Assembly: GCA_031547305.1 (NCBI GenBank)
Contig: JAVBSC010000116.1
Span: 1-29,018, forward strand
Length of the DNA: 29,018 nt
Direction: 5' to 3'
Source: JAVBSC01 sp031547305
Lineage (GTDB): Bacteria > Desulfobacterota > Desulfovibrionia > Desulfovibrionales > Desulfovibrionaceae
Both the position numbers and the translations under genes were made by a program. Under the pieces are notes generated by a model, which saw only the letters and a list, made by a program, of their open reading frames with translations, did not search any database and was not told where the DNA came from. This document shows positions 22,334 to 29,018 of this stretch, piece after piece (the stretch's first letter is position 1; each line of letters starts with the position of its first letter).

Positions 22334-24187
22334 ATGAGCGTTACCAAAATTGATGCTGACGTCATAGTCCTTGGCGGAGGAAGCGCGGGTACTTTTGCCG
22401 CTATAAAAGCGAAAGAAACTAATCCCGCTTGCCGTGTCGTTGTGCTTGACAAAGGGCCGATCGAAACGTCCGGCGCCATCGGGCGCGGAATGGACGCCCT
22501 GAACATTGTTTCCGTCCCCGGGTACGGCACGCCGGAAGACGTTGTCGAAGCCCTGACCAAGGTTACGGAAGGCATTATCGATCAGGAATGCGCCTATGTG
22601 CTGGGCAGGGATTGTCTACCCATCATCAAGGATCTGGAAAAGTACACCGATCGCAAACCGGGTGACCTGTTCCCGCTGGACAAAAACGGGAACTACAAGT
22701 GCAGCTATCTTCACCCGACCAACAAGGCCCTGTATTTGGCCATGGATGGTGAAGATATCAAACGCGGCCTGGCTCGCGAGGTCAGAAGACTGGGCTGCAT
22801 CGTTCTGGACAGGACTCCCGCCTGCCGCCTGCTGACGGACGACAACGGCAAAGTCGCCGGCATATTCGCCTTTAACATCCGTAACGGCCAGTACTATCAG
22901 ATCAACGCTCCATCGGTGATCATCACCGCCGGCTGCGTGGGCAAATTCGGCATGCCGCGCGACGGCTACCTGAGCGGCCTTTACGAATTCCCCGGCAATA
23001 CCGGAGACGGATTTTCCATGGCCTACCATGCCGGCGCGGACATGGTTAACATGGAATGTTTCCAGACCAACCTGCTCATGAAGGATTTCAACGGACCGGC
23101 CTGCGGGTATGTGGTCATTCCGCGCGGCGGGTACGGGGTTAACGCTCTGGGGCAGAAATACTGGTCCCACGGGTATTGGTCCGGCGACATGTTCTTGGCT
23201 GTCTGGCGCGAATTCGCCGAGGGGCGCGGACCGGTGTACCTGAAGCTTGACCACCTGCCGGAAGAAACGCTGACCGGCCTGGAGAAAATCCTCTGGGGCA
23301 CGGAGCGCACCGTGCGCGGGCAGTTCCACAAGCAGCGCAACGAAGACTACCGTTGCTGGGATTCCGTTGAGCAGGGCATGGAAGAAATCACCCTGTGCAG
23401 CGGGCACAGCAACTCCGGCATCTGGGTGAACAAGGACACGGAAACCACGGTTCCCGGCCTGTTCGCGGCCGGAGACTGCGCGGCCGTGCCGCAGCAGTAT
23501 CTTACCGGCGCGTTTGTCTTTGGCGCGATTGCCGGGCGCATGGCCGCCGAATACGCTTCCGGGCATAAGGCCCCGATCCTGAAGAGCAAAGCGGATGACT
23601 TGTGGAAGGAAGTGGAGATCCCCCTGGCCAGAAAAGACGGCTTGCCCGTGGAACAGGTGGAAACCAAAATACGCACCAAGATCAGCCAGTACCTGACCCC
23701 GCCTAAGAGCGATCCCATGATGAAGAAAATGCTCTGGTGGATTGATCGCTTCCGCCACGAAGACCTGCCCCAGGTCAAGGTCTGCGATCATCACGATCTG
23801 ATTCGGGCCACGGAAGTGCGGAGCATCAACGACTGCGCGGAAATGGCCGCCAAGGCCTCTCTTTTCAGGACGGAAAGCCGCTGGGGCCTCAGCCATTACC
23901 GTCTGGCCTACCCGCAACGCGACCCCAAATGGGACCGCAAATACGTGATTGTCAAAAAGAATATGTCGAACGGTGAAATGGTCTGCGAGGCGAAGGATGT
24001 TCCGGCCTATAAGTGGGATTACCCGGACCGTCTGGAATATGAATATCCAAATGTCAAGCTGGACACCGGCAAGGGGTTTGTGCATCCGCCCAATGAATTC
24101 GTCGATCCCTGGATGTCTGAAAAATATGCTCGCGAAGGCATGGATATTCCCAAGCGTATTTTTCCCAAGCCCAGGAAGGAGGATTAA
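22334..24187 (+). CDS. AprA/fumarate-reductase-like FAD flavoprotein, probable reductase catalytic subunit
   Basis: Seen: 617 residues (AprA is about 650-690). FAD-binding GGGSAG (14-19) is followed by VVVLDKG, then the flavin-loop ETSGAIGRGMDALN. The C-terminal FAD clamp TTVPGLFAAGDCAAV (about 369-383) is followed by TGAFVFGAIAGRMA; SGHSNSGIWV (about 356-365) has the histidine seen before the clamp in AprA. The helical C-terminal domain has ESRWGLSHYRLAYPQRD (about 514-530), as in fumarate-reductase relatives. The region corresponding to AprA's conserved APS-site segment reads NLLMKDFNGPACGYVVIPRG (about 245-264) and lacks the arginine I expect there, so I do not call it AprA. GGAGG lies 6 bases upstream of the ATG. 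It is paralogous to the partial gene at 1-479. Inferred: cytoplasmic reductase taking electrons from the ferredoxin encoded 3 bases downstream. Confidence 0.85.
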   Translation: MSVTKIDADVIVLGGGSAGTFAAIKAKETNPACRVVVLDKGPIETSGAIGRGMDALNIVSVPGYGTPEDVVEALTKVTEGIIDQECAYVLGRDCLPIIKDLEKYTDRKPGDLFPLDKNGNYKCSYLHPTNKALYLAMDGEDIKRGLAREVRRLGCIVLDRTPACRLLTDDNGKVAGIFAFNIRNGQYYQINAPSVIITAGCVGKFGMPRDGYLSGLYEFPGNTGDGFSMAYHAGADMVNMECFQTNLLMKDFNGPACGYVVIPRGGYGVNALGQKYWSHGYWSGDMFLAVWREFAEGRGPVYLKLDHLPEETLTGLEKILWGTERTVRGQFHKQRNEDYRCWDSVEQGMEEITLCSGHSNSGIWVNKDTETTVPGLFAAGDCAAVPQQYLTGAFVFGAIAGRMAAEYASGHKAPILKSKADDLWKEVEIPLARKDGLPVEQVETKIRTKISQYLTPPKSDPMMKKMLWWIDRFRHEDLPQVKVCDHHDLIRATEVRSINDCAEMAAKASLFRTESRWGLSHYRLAYPQRDPKWDRKYVIVKKNMSNGEMVCEAKDVPAYKWDYPDRLEYEYPNVKLDTGKGFVHPPNEFVDPWMSEKYAREGMDIPKRIFPKPRKED

Positions 24188-24190
24188 CTA

Positions 24191-24418
24191 ATGGAACGCA
24201 CAGATTGCCACAAGTACGAATGGGTGGTTGTAAACAAGGACAAATGCGTGAGCTGCGGGTTTTGTGTTGAATATTGCCCGCGTGATGTCCTGCGGTTTGA
24301 CGCGAACGGACATCCGTTCATGGCCTACCGAGACGACTGCTGGTATTGCGACGTATGCAAATTCGTCTGTAAGGTCGATGCTATAGAGCTGGAAAGCGTG
24401 CCGTATCTCATTCGTTAG
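24191..24418 (+). CDS. Two-cluster 4Fe-4S ferredoxin, short AprB-like electron-transfer subunit
   Basis: Seen: 75 residues with two cluster motifs, CVSCGFCVEYCP (19-30) and CWYCDVCKFVC (50-60), each with four cysteines spaced for a 4Fe-4S centre, plus Cys6 outside them. The second motif lacks the usual proline. The CW-x-C-x-x-C second motif and following VDAIELESVPYLIR parallel AprB (CWECYSC...), but the roughly 70-residue C-terminal tail that in AprB wraps around AprA is absent. AAGGAGG, inside the end of the flavoprotein gene, lies 8 bases before the ATG; only 3 bases separate the two genes, so they are surely cotranslated. Inferred: obligate redox partner of the flavoprotein. Confidence 0.92.
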   Translation: MERTDCHKYEWVVVNKDKCVSCGFCVEYCPRDVLRFDANGHPFMAYRDDCWYCDVCKFVCKVDAIELESVPYLIR

Positions 24419-24429
24419 GCAGGGGTACG

Positions 24430-24522
24430 CTTGCCCGGCGGCCGGTAGCCGCCTTCCGCCGGACAAGTCTTTCAGGGATTACGTGGAGAGCGGGCGGGGA
24501 ACTTGTACTCCCCCGCCTGCTC
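24430..24522 (+). terminator. Two tandem GC-rich hairpins after the ferredoxin gene
   Basis: Hairpin 1: CTTGCCCGGCGG (24430-24441) with CCGCCGGACAAG (24456-24467), one mismatch. Hairpin 2: GAGCGGGCGGGG (24488-24499) with CCCCGCCTGCTC (24511-24522), all paired with one G-U. No long T run follows either, so they could be terminators, processing sites or 3' stabilisers separating reductase and transporter expression. Confidence 0.6.
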
Positions 24523-24569
24523 CCAGCCGGCAACAGAAATCGCCAGAATACAGCAACAGCCTGCTATAG

Positions 24570-24597
24570 CTGACAATTTATGTTGTATTTTTATACT
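24570..24597 (+). promoter_or_regulatory. Candidate sigma70 promoter for the permease gene
   Basis: CTGACA (24570-24575), 16-base spacer, TATACT (24592-24597). The start would lie about 260 bases before the permease ATG, giving a long structured 5' leader. Confidence 0.45.
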
Positions 24598-24861
24598 TGT
24601 GGCAGAACTAAGAGGTGCAGTCAAGACATAATAAGCAAGTGAAAAATATCACTACCGTACGGTCCGCACGCGTTTGCCGCCAGCCTGGCGATTATTATGC
24701 AAGAAGGCCGGCTGGCGCTGTGGGATCAACGGACCAGCTCCGCAGCACGTCTGGAGGGAAGAGGACATTTTGAAAGCAGACTGCGTGTTCAGCTTTTTGC
24801 GTTCCGGTTTCCACGGATACCTCGATACTGAGAACTTTTTCAGAAACAGAGGCGTATACAA

Positions 24862-26406
24862 ATGTCCAGCACAACAGAAGTCATATCCGTTAGCGGCGGC
24901 AGAACCGGCCATTCCTGGCTGGGATTCAATAAAACCAAGTTCGAGTGGTTTGCCATAATTTTAGGGCCCGCCTTGTATTTTGCCATACTGTCGCTTCCTC
25001 TGGGGGGCAGTTTGACCCAGCAGGGCGGCCTGGGGGTGATCGTCTGGGCGGCCTGGTACTGGGGCACCGGTTGCGTTCCCACGGGCTGGGTCATATTGGT
25101 GCCGATTTTCGGCACGGCCTTTCTGCCCGGAATGAAGTTCGGAGAAATCCTGAAGACCCTGATCCACCCGGGTCTGCCAATGTTGCTTGGCCCGGCCATT
25201 ATCGTATGTATGTGGAGCCGTTGGGGGTTCACGCGCCGTATGGCCCTGCTGGCCCTGAGCAAGGTGGGCACGTCCGTGCGCGCCCAGGCTGTAACCTGGG
25301 TGATTCTGGCCACATCGGTGAGCTTTTTCGCGGCCAACGTGGTCATAGCCATAGCGCTCACGCCCATTGCCCTGGAAATACTGAAGGCGGTCGGATATGA
25401 CACGCCAAAAAAACTCCTGGCCAGCAAATCAGCCATGCTCATAATCATAGCCATAGGCGTGGGCGCTTCCCTGGGGGGGTTTCTCACTCCCATGGCCGGC
25501 GGGCAGGCGGTCATCACCTGGCAACAGCTTAACGAGGCCACCGGCAGTATGGTTCCTATGGCCTCTTTTGCCTCCATACTGGTCGTTCCGGTGTTCCTGA
25601 GCGTAATTCCCGTGGCCTTGCTTTTCGCGTTCTTTTTCCCGATTGATGTGAAGAGGTTTGACGGAACGGCGGAATTGTTCAGGGAAATGCTTGGAGATAT
25701 GGGGCCGATGTCCAAGTCGGAAACCTGGGGCGCGCTTATTTTCATGTTCGCCATCCTGCTTCCTTTTCTTCAACCGCTCTGGCAGCCATACCTGCCTAAA
25801 TCCGTGGACATAAACCCGTCCCTGATTTTTGCGGTCATAACCTGCGTGCTGATGTTTATTCCCGCGCCGGATCAAGGCGCGGCGGTCAAGCCGTTCCCCA
25901 GTGAGAGCGGTGACCGGCTGCTGGACATGAAGTCCATCAGAATCCTGCCTGTGCAGGCTTTTTTGATCTGGCCCACAGCCATGAGCATAGCCACACTGGT
26001 GAACATCACCGGCGCCAGCAAGCTGATGTCCGGCCTGCTCGGCAATTACTGGGAACTGCCGCCCTATGTGGGGGTTGGCATGTTTGTCCTGTTCTGTCTG
26101 ATTCTCGGCAATGTGGCTTCCGATACCGGCGCGGCCGGGATGCTCGCTCCGGTGGTCGCCGCGGCCACGGTCGCCGCGGGGCAGAACCCTGTTCCCTGGC
26201 TGCTTATGATGGGGTATACCGTGAACTTCTCCTTTATGGTTCCAACGGCAACCGGCACCATGGCGTTGCCCATAGCGCTGGGAGGAAAAGCCTCGTGGCG
26301 GCTCCCTGTTTACGGATTCTTCTGCGCCGCTGGCTGCGGTCTGGTGTCATGGCTGTTCTGGGGCACTGTTTTCGCTTATAACCTGAACACCTGGCTAAGT
26401 TTTTAA
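24862..26406 (+). CDS. SLC13/DASS-like anion permease (ion transporter superfamily)
   Basis: Known family: DASS carriers import dicarboxylates, sulfate or related anions, usually with sodium. Seen: 514 residues, mostly hydrophobic, with about 11-13 likely membrane segments from residue 30 onward. Two inverted-repeat-like halves each contain a helix break of the type seen at DASS Ser-Asn-Thr sites: SFFAANVVIAIALTPIALEI (about 154-173) and LGNVASDTGAAGMLAPVV (about 414-431). These depart from the canonical SNT triplet, so the substrate may differ from known carriers. Other conserved-looking parts are VGASLGGFLTPMAGGQAVIT and MVPTATGTMALPIALG. The N-terminal 25 residues are polar. The ATG is preceded by GAGG at a rather long 9-base distance. 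Inferred: imports the substrate of the upstream reductase. Confidence 0.82.
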   Translation: MSSTTEVISVSGGRTGHSWLGFNKTKFEWFAIILGPALYFAILSLPLGGSLTQQGGLGVIVWAAWYWGTGCVPTGWVILVPIFGTAFLPGMKFGEILKTLIHPGLPMLLGPAIIVCMWSRWGFTRRMALLALSKVGTSVRAQAVTWVILATSVSFFAANVVIAIALTPIALEILKAVGYDTPKKLLASKSAMLIIIAIGVGASLGGFLTPMAGGQAVITWQQLNEATGSMVPMASFASILVVPVFLSVIPVALLFAFFFPIDVKRFDGTAELFREMLGDMGPMSKSETWGALIFMFAILLPFLQPLWQPYLPKSVDINPSLIFAVITCVLMFIPAPDQGAAVKPFPSESGDRLLDMKSIRILPVQAFLIWPTAMSIATLVNITGASKLMSGLLGNYWELPPYVGVGMFVLFCLILGNVASDTGAAGMLAPVVAAATVAAGQNPVPWLLMMGYTVNFSFMVPTATGTMALPIALGGKASWRLPVYGFFCAAGCGLVSWLFWGTVFAYNLNTWLSF

Positions 26407-26421
26407 ACGGCTTACGGCTTC

Positions 26422-26459
26422 GCGGCGCGGCTGTCCGCCATCCAGGCGGGCCGCGCCGC
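26422..26459 (+). repeat. Compound GC-rich hairpin after the permease gene
   Basis: Outer arms GCGGCGCGGC (26422-26431) and GCCGCGCCGC (26450-26459) are perfect. An inner stem CCGCC (26435-26439) / GGCGG (26445-26449) extends it. No T run follows, so it may be an mRNA stability or attenuation structure rather than a full terminator. Confidence 0.65.
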
Positions 26460-26487
26460 CAGTCGGCAAAATGCGGCGGGCACGGAT

Positions 26488-26922
26488 ATGAGAGAGTTTT
26501 TTGCTTCCCCCATGAATACAGGGCGTTACCCGGAACGGACGGCAGCGGAGGTGTTTTCTTCGGATCGGCGGTATTTCGACCAGGTGCTGCACAAAAATTT
26601 GAAGTTTCGCCAGGCTTATGCCGCGGCCTATGCCAAATGGGCCAGGGACTTGCCGCGAAATGAAAAAGGCGAGGTCTCGCTGCTGGTCGAGCGGATTTTT
26701 CTTGGCGTTGAAATTACCGGGCAGGATAAAACAGCCGAACTCTTCAGTTCATTGTTGGAATTTATGGCCGGAGAAGGCGAAACGTTGCCCGCTGGAACAC
26801 GTTTTTCCGATACGCTGCCCGGCGGAAAGCTTGACGTTTCCGGTGGGCATGAGCAGGTCATGCGGCGTGTCAGGCTGTTCTGGACGCGCCTGGCCGTTCA
26901 GGAAGTGTTGGAGGAAGACTGA
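26488..26922 (+). CDS. Hypothetical protein, 144 aa
   Basis: I do not recognise this family. Seen: 144 residues, soluble, with no cysteine and no signal peptide. Helix-forming segments (SSDRRYFDQVLHKNLKFRQA, SLLVERIFLGVEITGQDKTA, AELFSSLLEFMAGEGETLP) suggest a small all-alpha protein. It ends with HEQVMRRVRLFWTRLAVQEV and an acidic tail. The ATG at 26488 has a GGCGGG site 7 bases upstream; an internal ATG at 26512 lacks one. It follows the permease by 81 bases across the hairpin at 26422-26459, and is followed 26 bases later by a 65-residue gene in the same direction. The context suggests an accessory protein of the reductase-permease cluster, for example a maturation or sensing factor, but there is no direct evidence. 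Confidence 0.7.
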   Translation: MREFFASPMNTGRYPERTAAEVFSSDRRYFDQVLHKNLKFRQAYAAAYAKWARDLPRNEKGEVSLLVERIFLGVEITGQDKTAELFSSLLEFMAGEGETLPAGTRFSDTLPGGKLDVSGGHEQVMRRVRLFWTRLAVQEVLEED

Positions 26923-26948
26923 ACAATTTGAATCCGGCGGAGGGCCCC

Positions 26949-27146
26949 ATGAGTAATCACCGGGAAACGCCCGTTGAAACAAAAGCCAGGGAACGCGCAT
27001 ACCTGGTGAAGTGGATGCGGAGCGTGCTGGCTGAAAAAGAAGACCTCGCGGCGCAAAAAGCTTTTATGGCCAAAGTGGATGCCGTGGTCACGCACCACGG
27101 CATCACACTTGAGGAATTACTGAATAATCCCCCTAATATCTCTTGA
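26949..27146 (+). CDS. Small hypothetical protein, 65 aa
   Basis: Seen: 65 residues, highly charged and helical, with AYLVKWMRSVLAEKEDLAAQ in the centre and a C-terminal stretch HHGITLEELLNNPPNIS. The ATG at 26949 follows GGAGGG by 4 bases; a TTG at 26928 would add 7 residues but has no site. The final 14 bases overlap the end of the convergent sulfotransferase-like gene. No known domain is recognised. The pattern of a small charged protein after a slightly larger helical one suggests a partner of the 144-residue protein, which is inference only. Confidence 0.65.
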   Translation: MSNHRETPVETKARERAYLVKWMRSVLAEKEDLAAQKAFMAKVDAVVTHHGITLEELLNNPPNIS

Positions 27147-28581
27147 AAGCGCCGGCTTCGCCGCCTTCCACCTCCACGCTGCCGCTTTTGCGCAGGGCTT
27201 CGTCGTAGATGAAGGGGTCCTGTGGGATGACGGCTTTGATTTGTTCCGGTTTGACCTGGGGCGCGTAGTCATAGGGTACGCGGTAGGCGCGGTAGGTGGA
27301 GTTGGTGGGTTTGACGCGGTTGGTGTGGGCCGGGTCTTTGTCGCCAAATCCGCTGGCCGTTCCGTACCACATGAAGGGCACGATGTATTCCCAGACTGTT
27401 TCCAGTTCTTTGGTCACTTCGATGATCCGGCCGCCGTTGCCTTCGCAGATCAGGGTATTGCCGTTGGGCAGGCGTTGCGCGCCGCTGATGGTGGCGCTGA
27501 AGAAGCTGTGGGCAAGGGAATGGTTGGGGCCGTAGCCCAGGGCCAGGCCGGAGTATTCCCAGGCTTTCCGCTGGGTGACGGGGTCGAATTCAATGACCTG
27601 GGAGTAAGGCAGGCCGTTGTTGAAAACCAGAATGTTGCCCGCGCCGGGCAGTCCCTTGGGAATCATGTGGGCGTGGTGCAGCATGCCGCCCGCGGCCAGG
27701 CCTTTGAACCCGCCTTCAGGCAAGCGCATGCCCAGGGAGCGCAGGGGGGAGTCTTTTTCATACTTGGGGCCGACCTGCCAGGCCACGGAGCCGGTCTTGC
27801 GGTCAATGATATAAATGACTTCCTGGCCGTCGTCCGTGATGATGTTGTCCGGGTGGAAGGCGGCGTACTTGACCGGGTCGCTTTCATACCATTTGTTGGG
27901 GCCGAGCCAGGAAGCGGTGTTCTGAAAGTCGGCAATGCCTTTTTCCTTCATTTCCGCCGCATGGTCGTTAAAGATCCATTCCCAGATCATTTTGCCGTCT
28001 TTGTCCACTATGTACAGGGTGGCGGTTTCCTTGGCGCCGACCTTTTTCGCCCCGGCGATCAGGGTGTTGCCGCCCGCCTTGTATTCAAGGCCTGGGGCGT
28101 GATAGCCCACGGGGTTGCCTTCGCGCTGGAAGTCGTGGTGCGCGTTGGAACTCCAGAAGGTGGCGCCGCTTTTGCGCACCATTTCCGGCGTGACCGGGCG
28201 CTCTTCGTACTTGTCGAATTCCCAGAGCACCTTGCCGTCCCAGTCCAGTTCCACAACCGTGGCGCCTTCGGTCTTGCGGGAAATCCAATTGGCCGGGTCG
28301 TAATAAACAGCGGTGGCCAGCAGTTTCCCGCCGGGAAGCACCTTGGCCGGCTGGCCTTCCACGTTCATCCACTTGTGCACGACCGTGCCGTTCATGTCGA
28401 TGAGCGGCACGCCGTGCGGGGTGGCCCGCAGGGGGTTGAGCACGGTGTAGCCGGGGTAGACTTTGTCCGGCTTGCATATGGTTACGCCCACCGGAAACAC
28501 CGATGGATAGGCGAAGGCCAGGGAAGCCAGGGCCAGGATGGCGAGAGCCGCAAGGCTGGACAGGAGCAGTTTCCGTTTCAT
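27133..28581 (-). CDS. Exported arylsulfotransferase (ASST)-like beta-propeller protein
   Basis: Known family: ASST enzymes are periplasmic and move sulfate from one phenolic ester to another phenol through a histidine intermediate. Seen: 482 residues from the ATG at 28581, preceded by AAGGA. MKRKLLLSSLAALAILALAS begins a signal peptide probably cleaved after AFA. The mature protein has repeated four-strand blades of the G-N-T-L-h-x-G and W-E-h/h-x-W type (VVELDWDGKVLWEFDKY, MIWEWIFNDH, NTLICEGNGGRIIEV, ETVWEYI). Histidines lie in NAHHDFQREG, GMLHHAHMIPKGLPGAGNIL and GPNHSLAHSFFSATISGAQR. Only two cysteines are present. A longer frame to 28725 would hide the signal peptide. The acceptor and donor are unknown; a non-ASST propeller enzyme is the alternative. 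Confidence 0.78.
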   Translation of the reverse strand: MKRKLLLSSLAALAILALASLAFAYPSVFPVGVTICKPDKVYPGYTVLNPLRATPHGVPLIDMNGTVVHKWMNVEGQPAKVLPGGKLLATAVYYDPANWISRKTEGATVVELDWDGKVLWEFDKYEERPVTPEMVRKSGATFWSSNAHHDFQREGNPVGYHAPGLEYKAGGNTLIAGAKKVGAKETATLYIVDKDGKMIWEWIFNDHAAEMKEKGIADFQNTASWLGPNKWYESDPVKYAAFHPDNIITDDGQEVIYIIDRKTGSVAWQVGPKYEKDSPLRSLGMRLPEGGFKGLAAGGMLHHAHMIPKGLPGAGNILVFNNGLPYSQVIEFDPVTQRKAWEYSGLALGYGPNHSLAHSFFSATISGAQRLPNGNTLICEGNGGRIIEVTKELETVWEYIVPFMWYGTASGFGDKDPAHTNRVKPTNSTYRAYRVPYDYAPQVKPEQIKAVIPQDPFIYDEALRKSGSVEVEGGEAGAFKRY

Positions 28582-29018
28582 GAGGCCGTCCTTAGAATTT
28601 GTTGAGGTTGAAGTGGCTCGCGTTGCGCGCGTTAACGGTATCGGGCCGGAATAGCATCGAATTTTCGAAATATGATTTACGTTATCACAATCTGAGGTGT
28701 CAAGGTGCGGCAAGGGGCGCGGCAAAGGGCCTTCAGAGAGGGCGGCGGATGAACTTTTTGCAAATTATTTTTTGACGTAACGTATATGTAATTGCATTTT
28801 CTTATACGTTTCGTAATATGATAATGCATGGATGCCCGCGGGGCCTTTAATTCCGTATGATTTTGGCTCTTCCTATCATACTCTAAGCATAATGCATTAT
28901 ATTACAAGTAGTTACGTGCAAGAAACCGCGACGGCCCGGAACATTCGTAAGCGGTATTTGAATCGGCATAAAAAATAGTAATTATATTCAATTGTTACCA
29001 TCTGTTTTTCCCGCATTC
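28582..29018. other. AT-rich intergenic region at the right end
   Basis: The region holds the candidate promoter at 28674-28703 and an inverted repeat with 14-bp arms at 28775-28788 and 28801-28814 (12 of 14 matching, shared core AACGTATA). It also has a perfect 12-bp palindrome ATAATGCATTAT (28889-28900) whose first nine bases recur at 28821-28829. No gene is supported. It probably contains the control region of a gene beyond the window as well. Confidence 0.55.
28674..28703 (-). promoter_or_regulatory. Candidate promoter of the sulfotransferase-like gene
   Basis: Minus strand TTGACA (28698-28703) and TAAATC (28674-28679) are 18 bases apart, about 93 bases upstream of the ATG. The -35 is perfect but the -10 is weak. 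Confidence 0.4.

Larger units (their letters stand above)
24419..24861 (+). other. Hairpin-rich leader between ferredoxin and permease genes
   Basis: The 443-bp region begins with the two hairpins at 24430-24522, followed by a candidate promoter (24570-24597) and the word CAAGTGAAAAAT (24636-24647). Then come the dyad AGTGA/TCACT (24639-24654), the palindrome ACCGTACGGT (24654-24663) and an 8-bp stem CGCCAGCC/GGCTGGCG (24678-24685 and 24710-24717). A frame from 24674 overlaps the permease start by 97 bases and has no supporting features, so I reject it. No RNA class that I can name is evident. Confidence 0.55.

Noticed and set aside
22616..24085. 489-codon open frame antisense to the flavoprotein gene
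   Set aside because: Shadow of a clearly coding frame; no recognisable domain.
22334..24418. Calling the pair true adenylylsulfate reductase (aprA/aprB)
   Set aside because: The segment matching the APS-site region lacks the expected residues, the ferredoxin is half the length of AprB, and there is no sat, qmo or related gene nearby.
24674..24958. 94-codon frame before the permease
   Set aside because: Overlaps the permease start by 97 bases in another frame and crosses a hairpin; no family resemblance.
27241..28605. 454-codon open frame antisense to the sulfotransferase-like gene
   Set aside because: Shadow frame; the opposite strand has a signal peptide, ribosome site and propeller repeats.
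28582..28725. N-terminal extension of the sulfotransferase-like protein
   Set aside because: The internal ATG at 28581 has a ribosome site and directly begins a signal peptide; the extension would cover the promoter candidate.
1..29018. CRISPR arrays, insertion sequences, integrases or prophage genes
   Set aside because: No regularly spaced repeats, transposase or recombinase motifs were seen anywhere in the window.

Overview
The window looks like chromosomal DNA of a sulfate- or sulfonate-respiring deltaproteobacterium, most likely Desulfovibrionaceae. I infer this from an iron alcohol dehydrogenase very like those of Desulfovibrio, an AprA/AprB-like flavoprotein-ferredoxin pair, an arylsulfotransferase-type gene, and GC-rich genes separated by AT-rich control regions. 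No rRNA or other decisive taxonomic marker is present, so the assignment is an inference.

Layout. Positions 1-479 (minus) hold the N-terminal part of an FAD-dependent reductase, divergent from a GntR/UTRA regulator (969-1703). Next come rpsT (minus), a small unknown gene overlapping a TetR regulator (minus), and a tight five-gene minus-strand run read 9100 to 3419: unknown 586-residue protein, gcvT, rsmE, rarA, and a plsC-like acyltransferase. Two of its junctions are 4-base ATGA overlaps. A tandem-GAF protein and mreB follow on the plus strand, convergent with an FMN-dependent nitronate monooxygenase-like gene. The addA-addB recombination nuclease operon fills 12.6-18.9 kb (minus). An iron alcohol dehydrogenase (plus), a secreted PEP-CTERM/VPLPA-type protein (minus) and a CAU-anticodon tRNA (minus) come next.

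The accessory part is 21.7-28.6 kb. It holds a long AT-rich control region with a duplicated promoter-like element, a candidate 18-codon leader, a 617-residue AprA-like flavoprotein, a 75-residue two-cluster ferredoxin resembling a tail-less AprB, a hairpin-rich 443-bp leader, a divergent SLC13/DASS-type permease, two small unknown genes, and a convergent exported arylsulfotransferase-like beta-propeller protein.

The most interesting reading combines the two ends. The truncated flavoprotein at position 1 and the flavoprotein at 22.3 kb are paralogues, with about half of residues identical in a hand alignment. They are AprA/fumarate-reductase-like, but the segment corresponding to the conserved APS-site region of AprA has been replaced. 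Together with the short ferredoxin, the permease and local palindromes, this suggests an undescribed cytoplasmic reductase module for an imported anionic electron acceptor or organosulfur/organic acid, possibly controlled by the GntR protein. The substrate cannot be read from the sequence.
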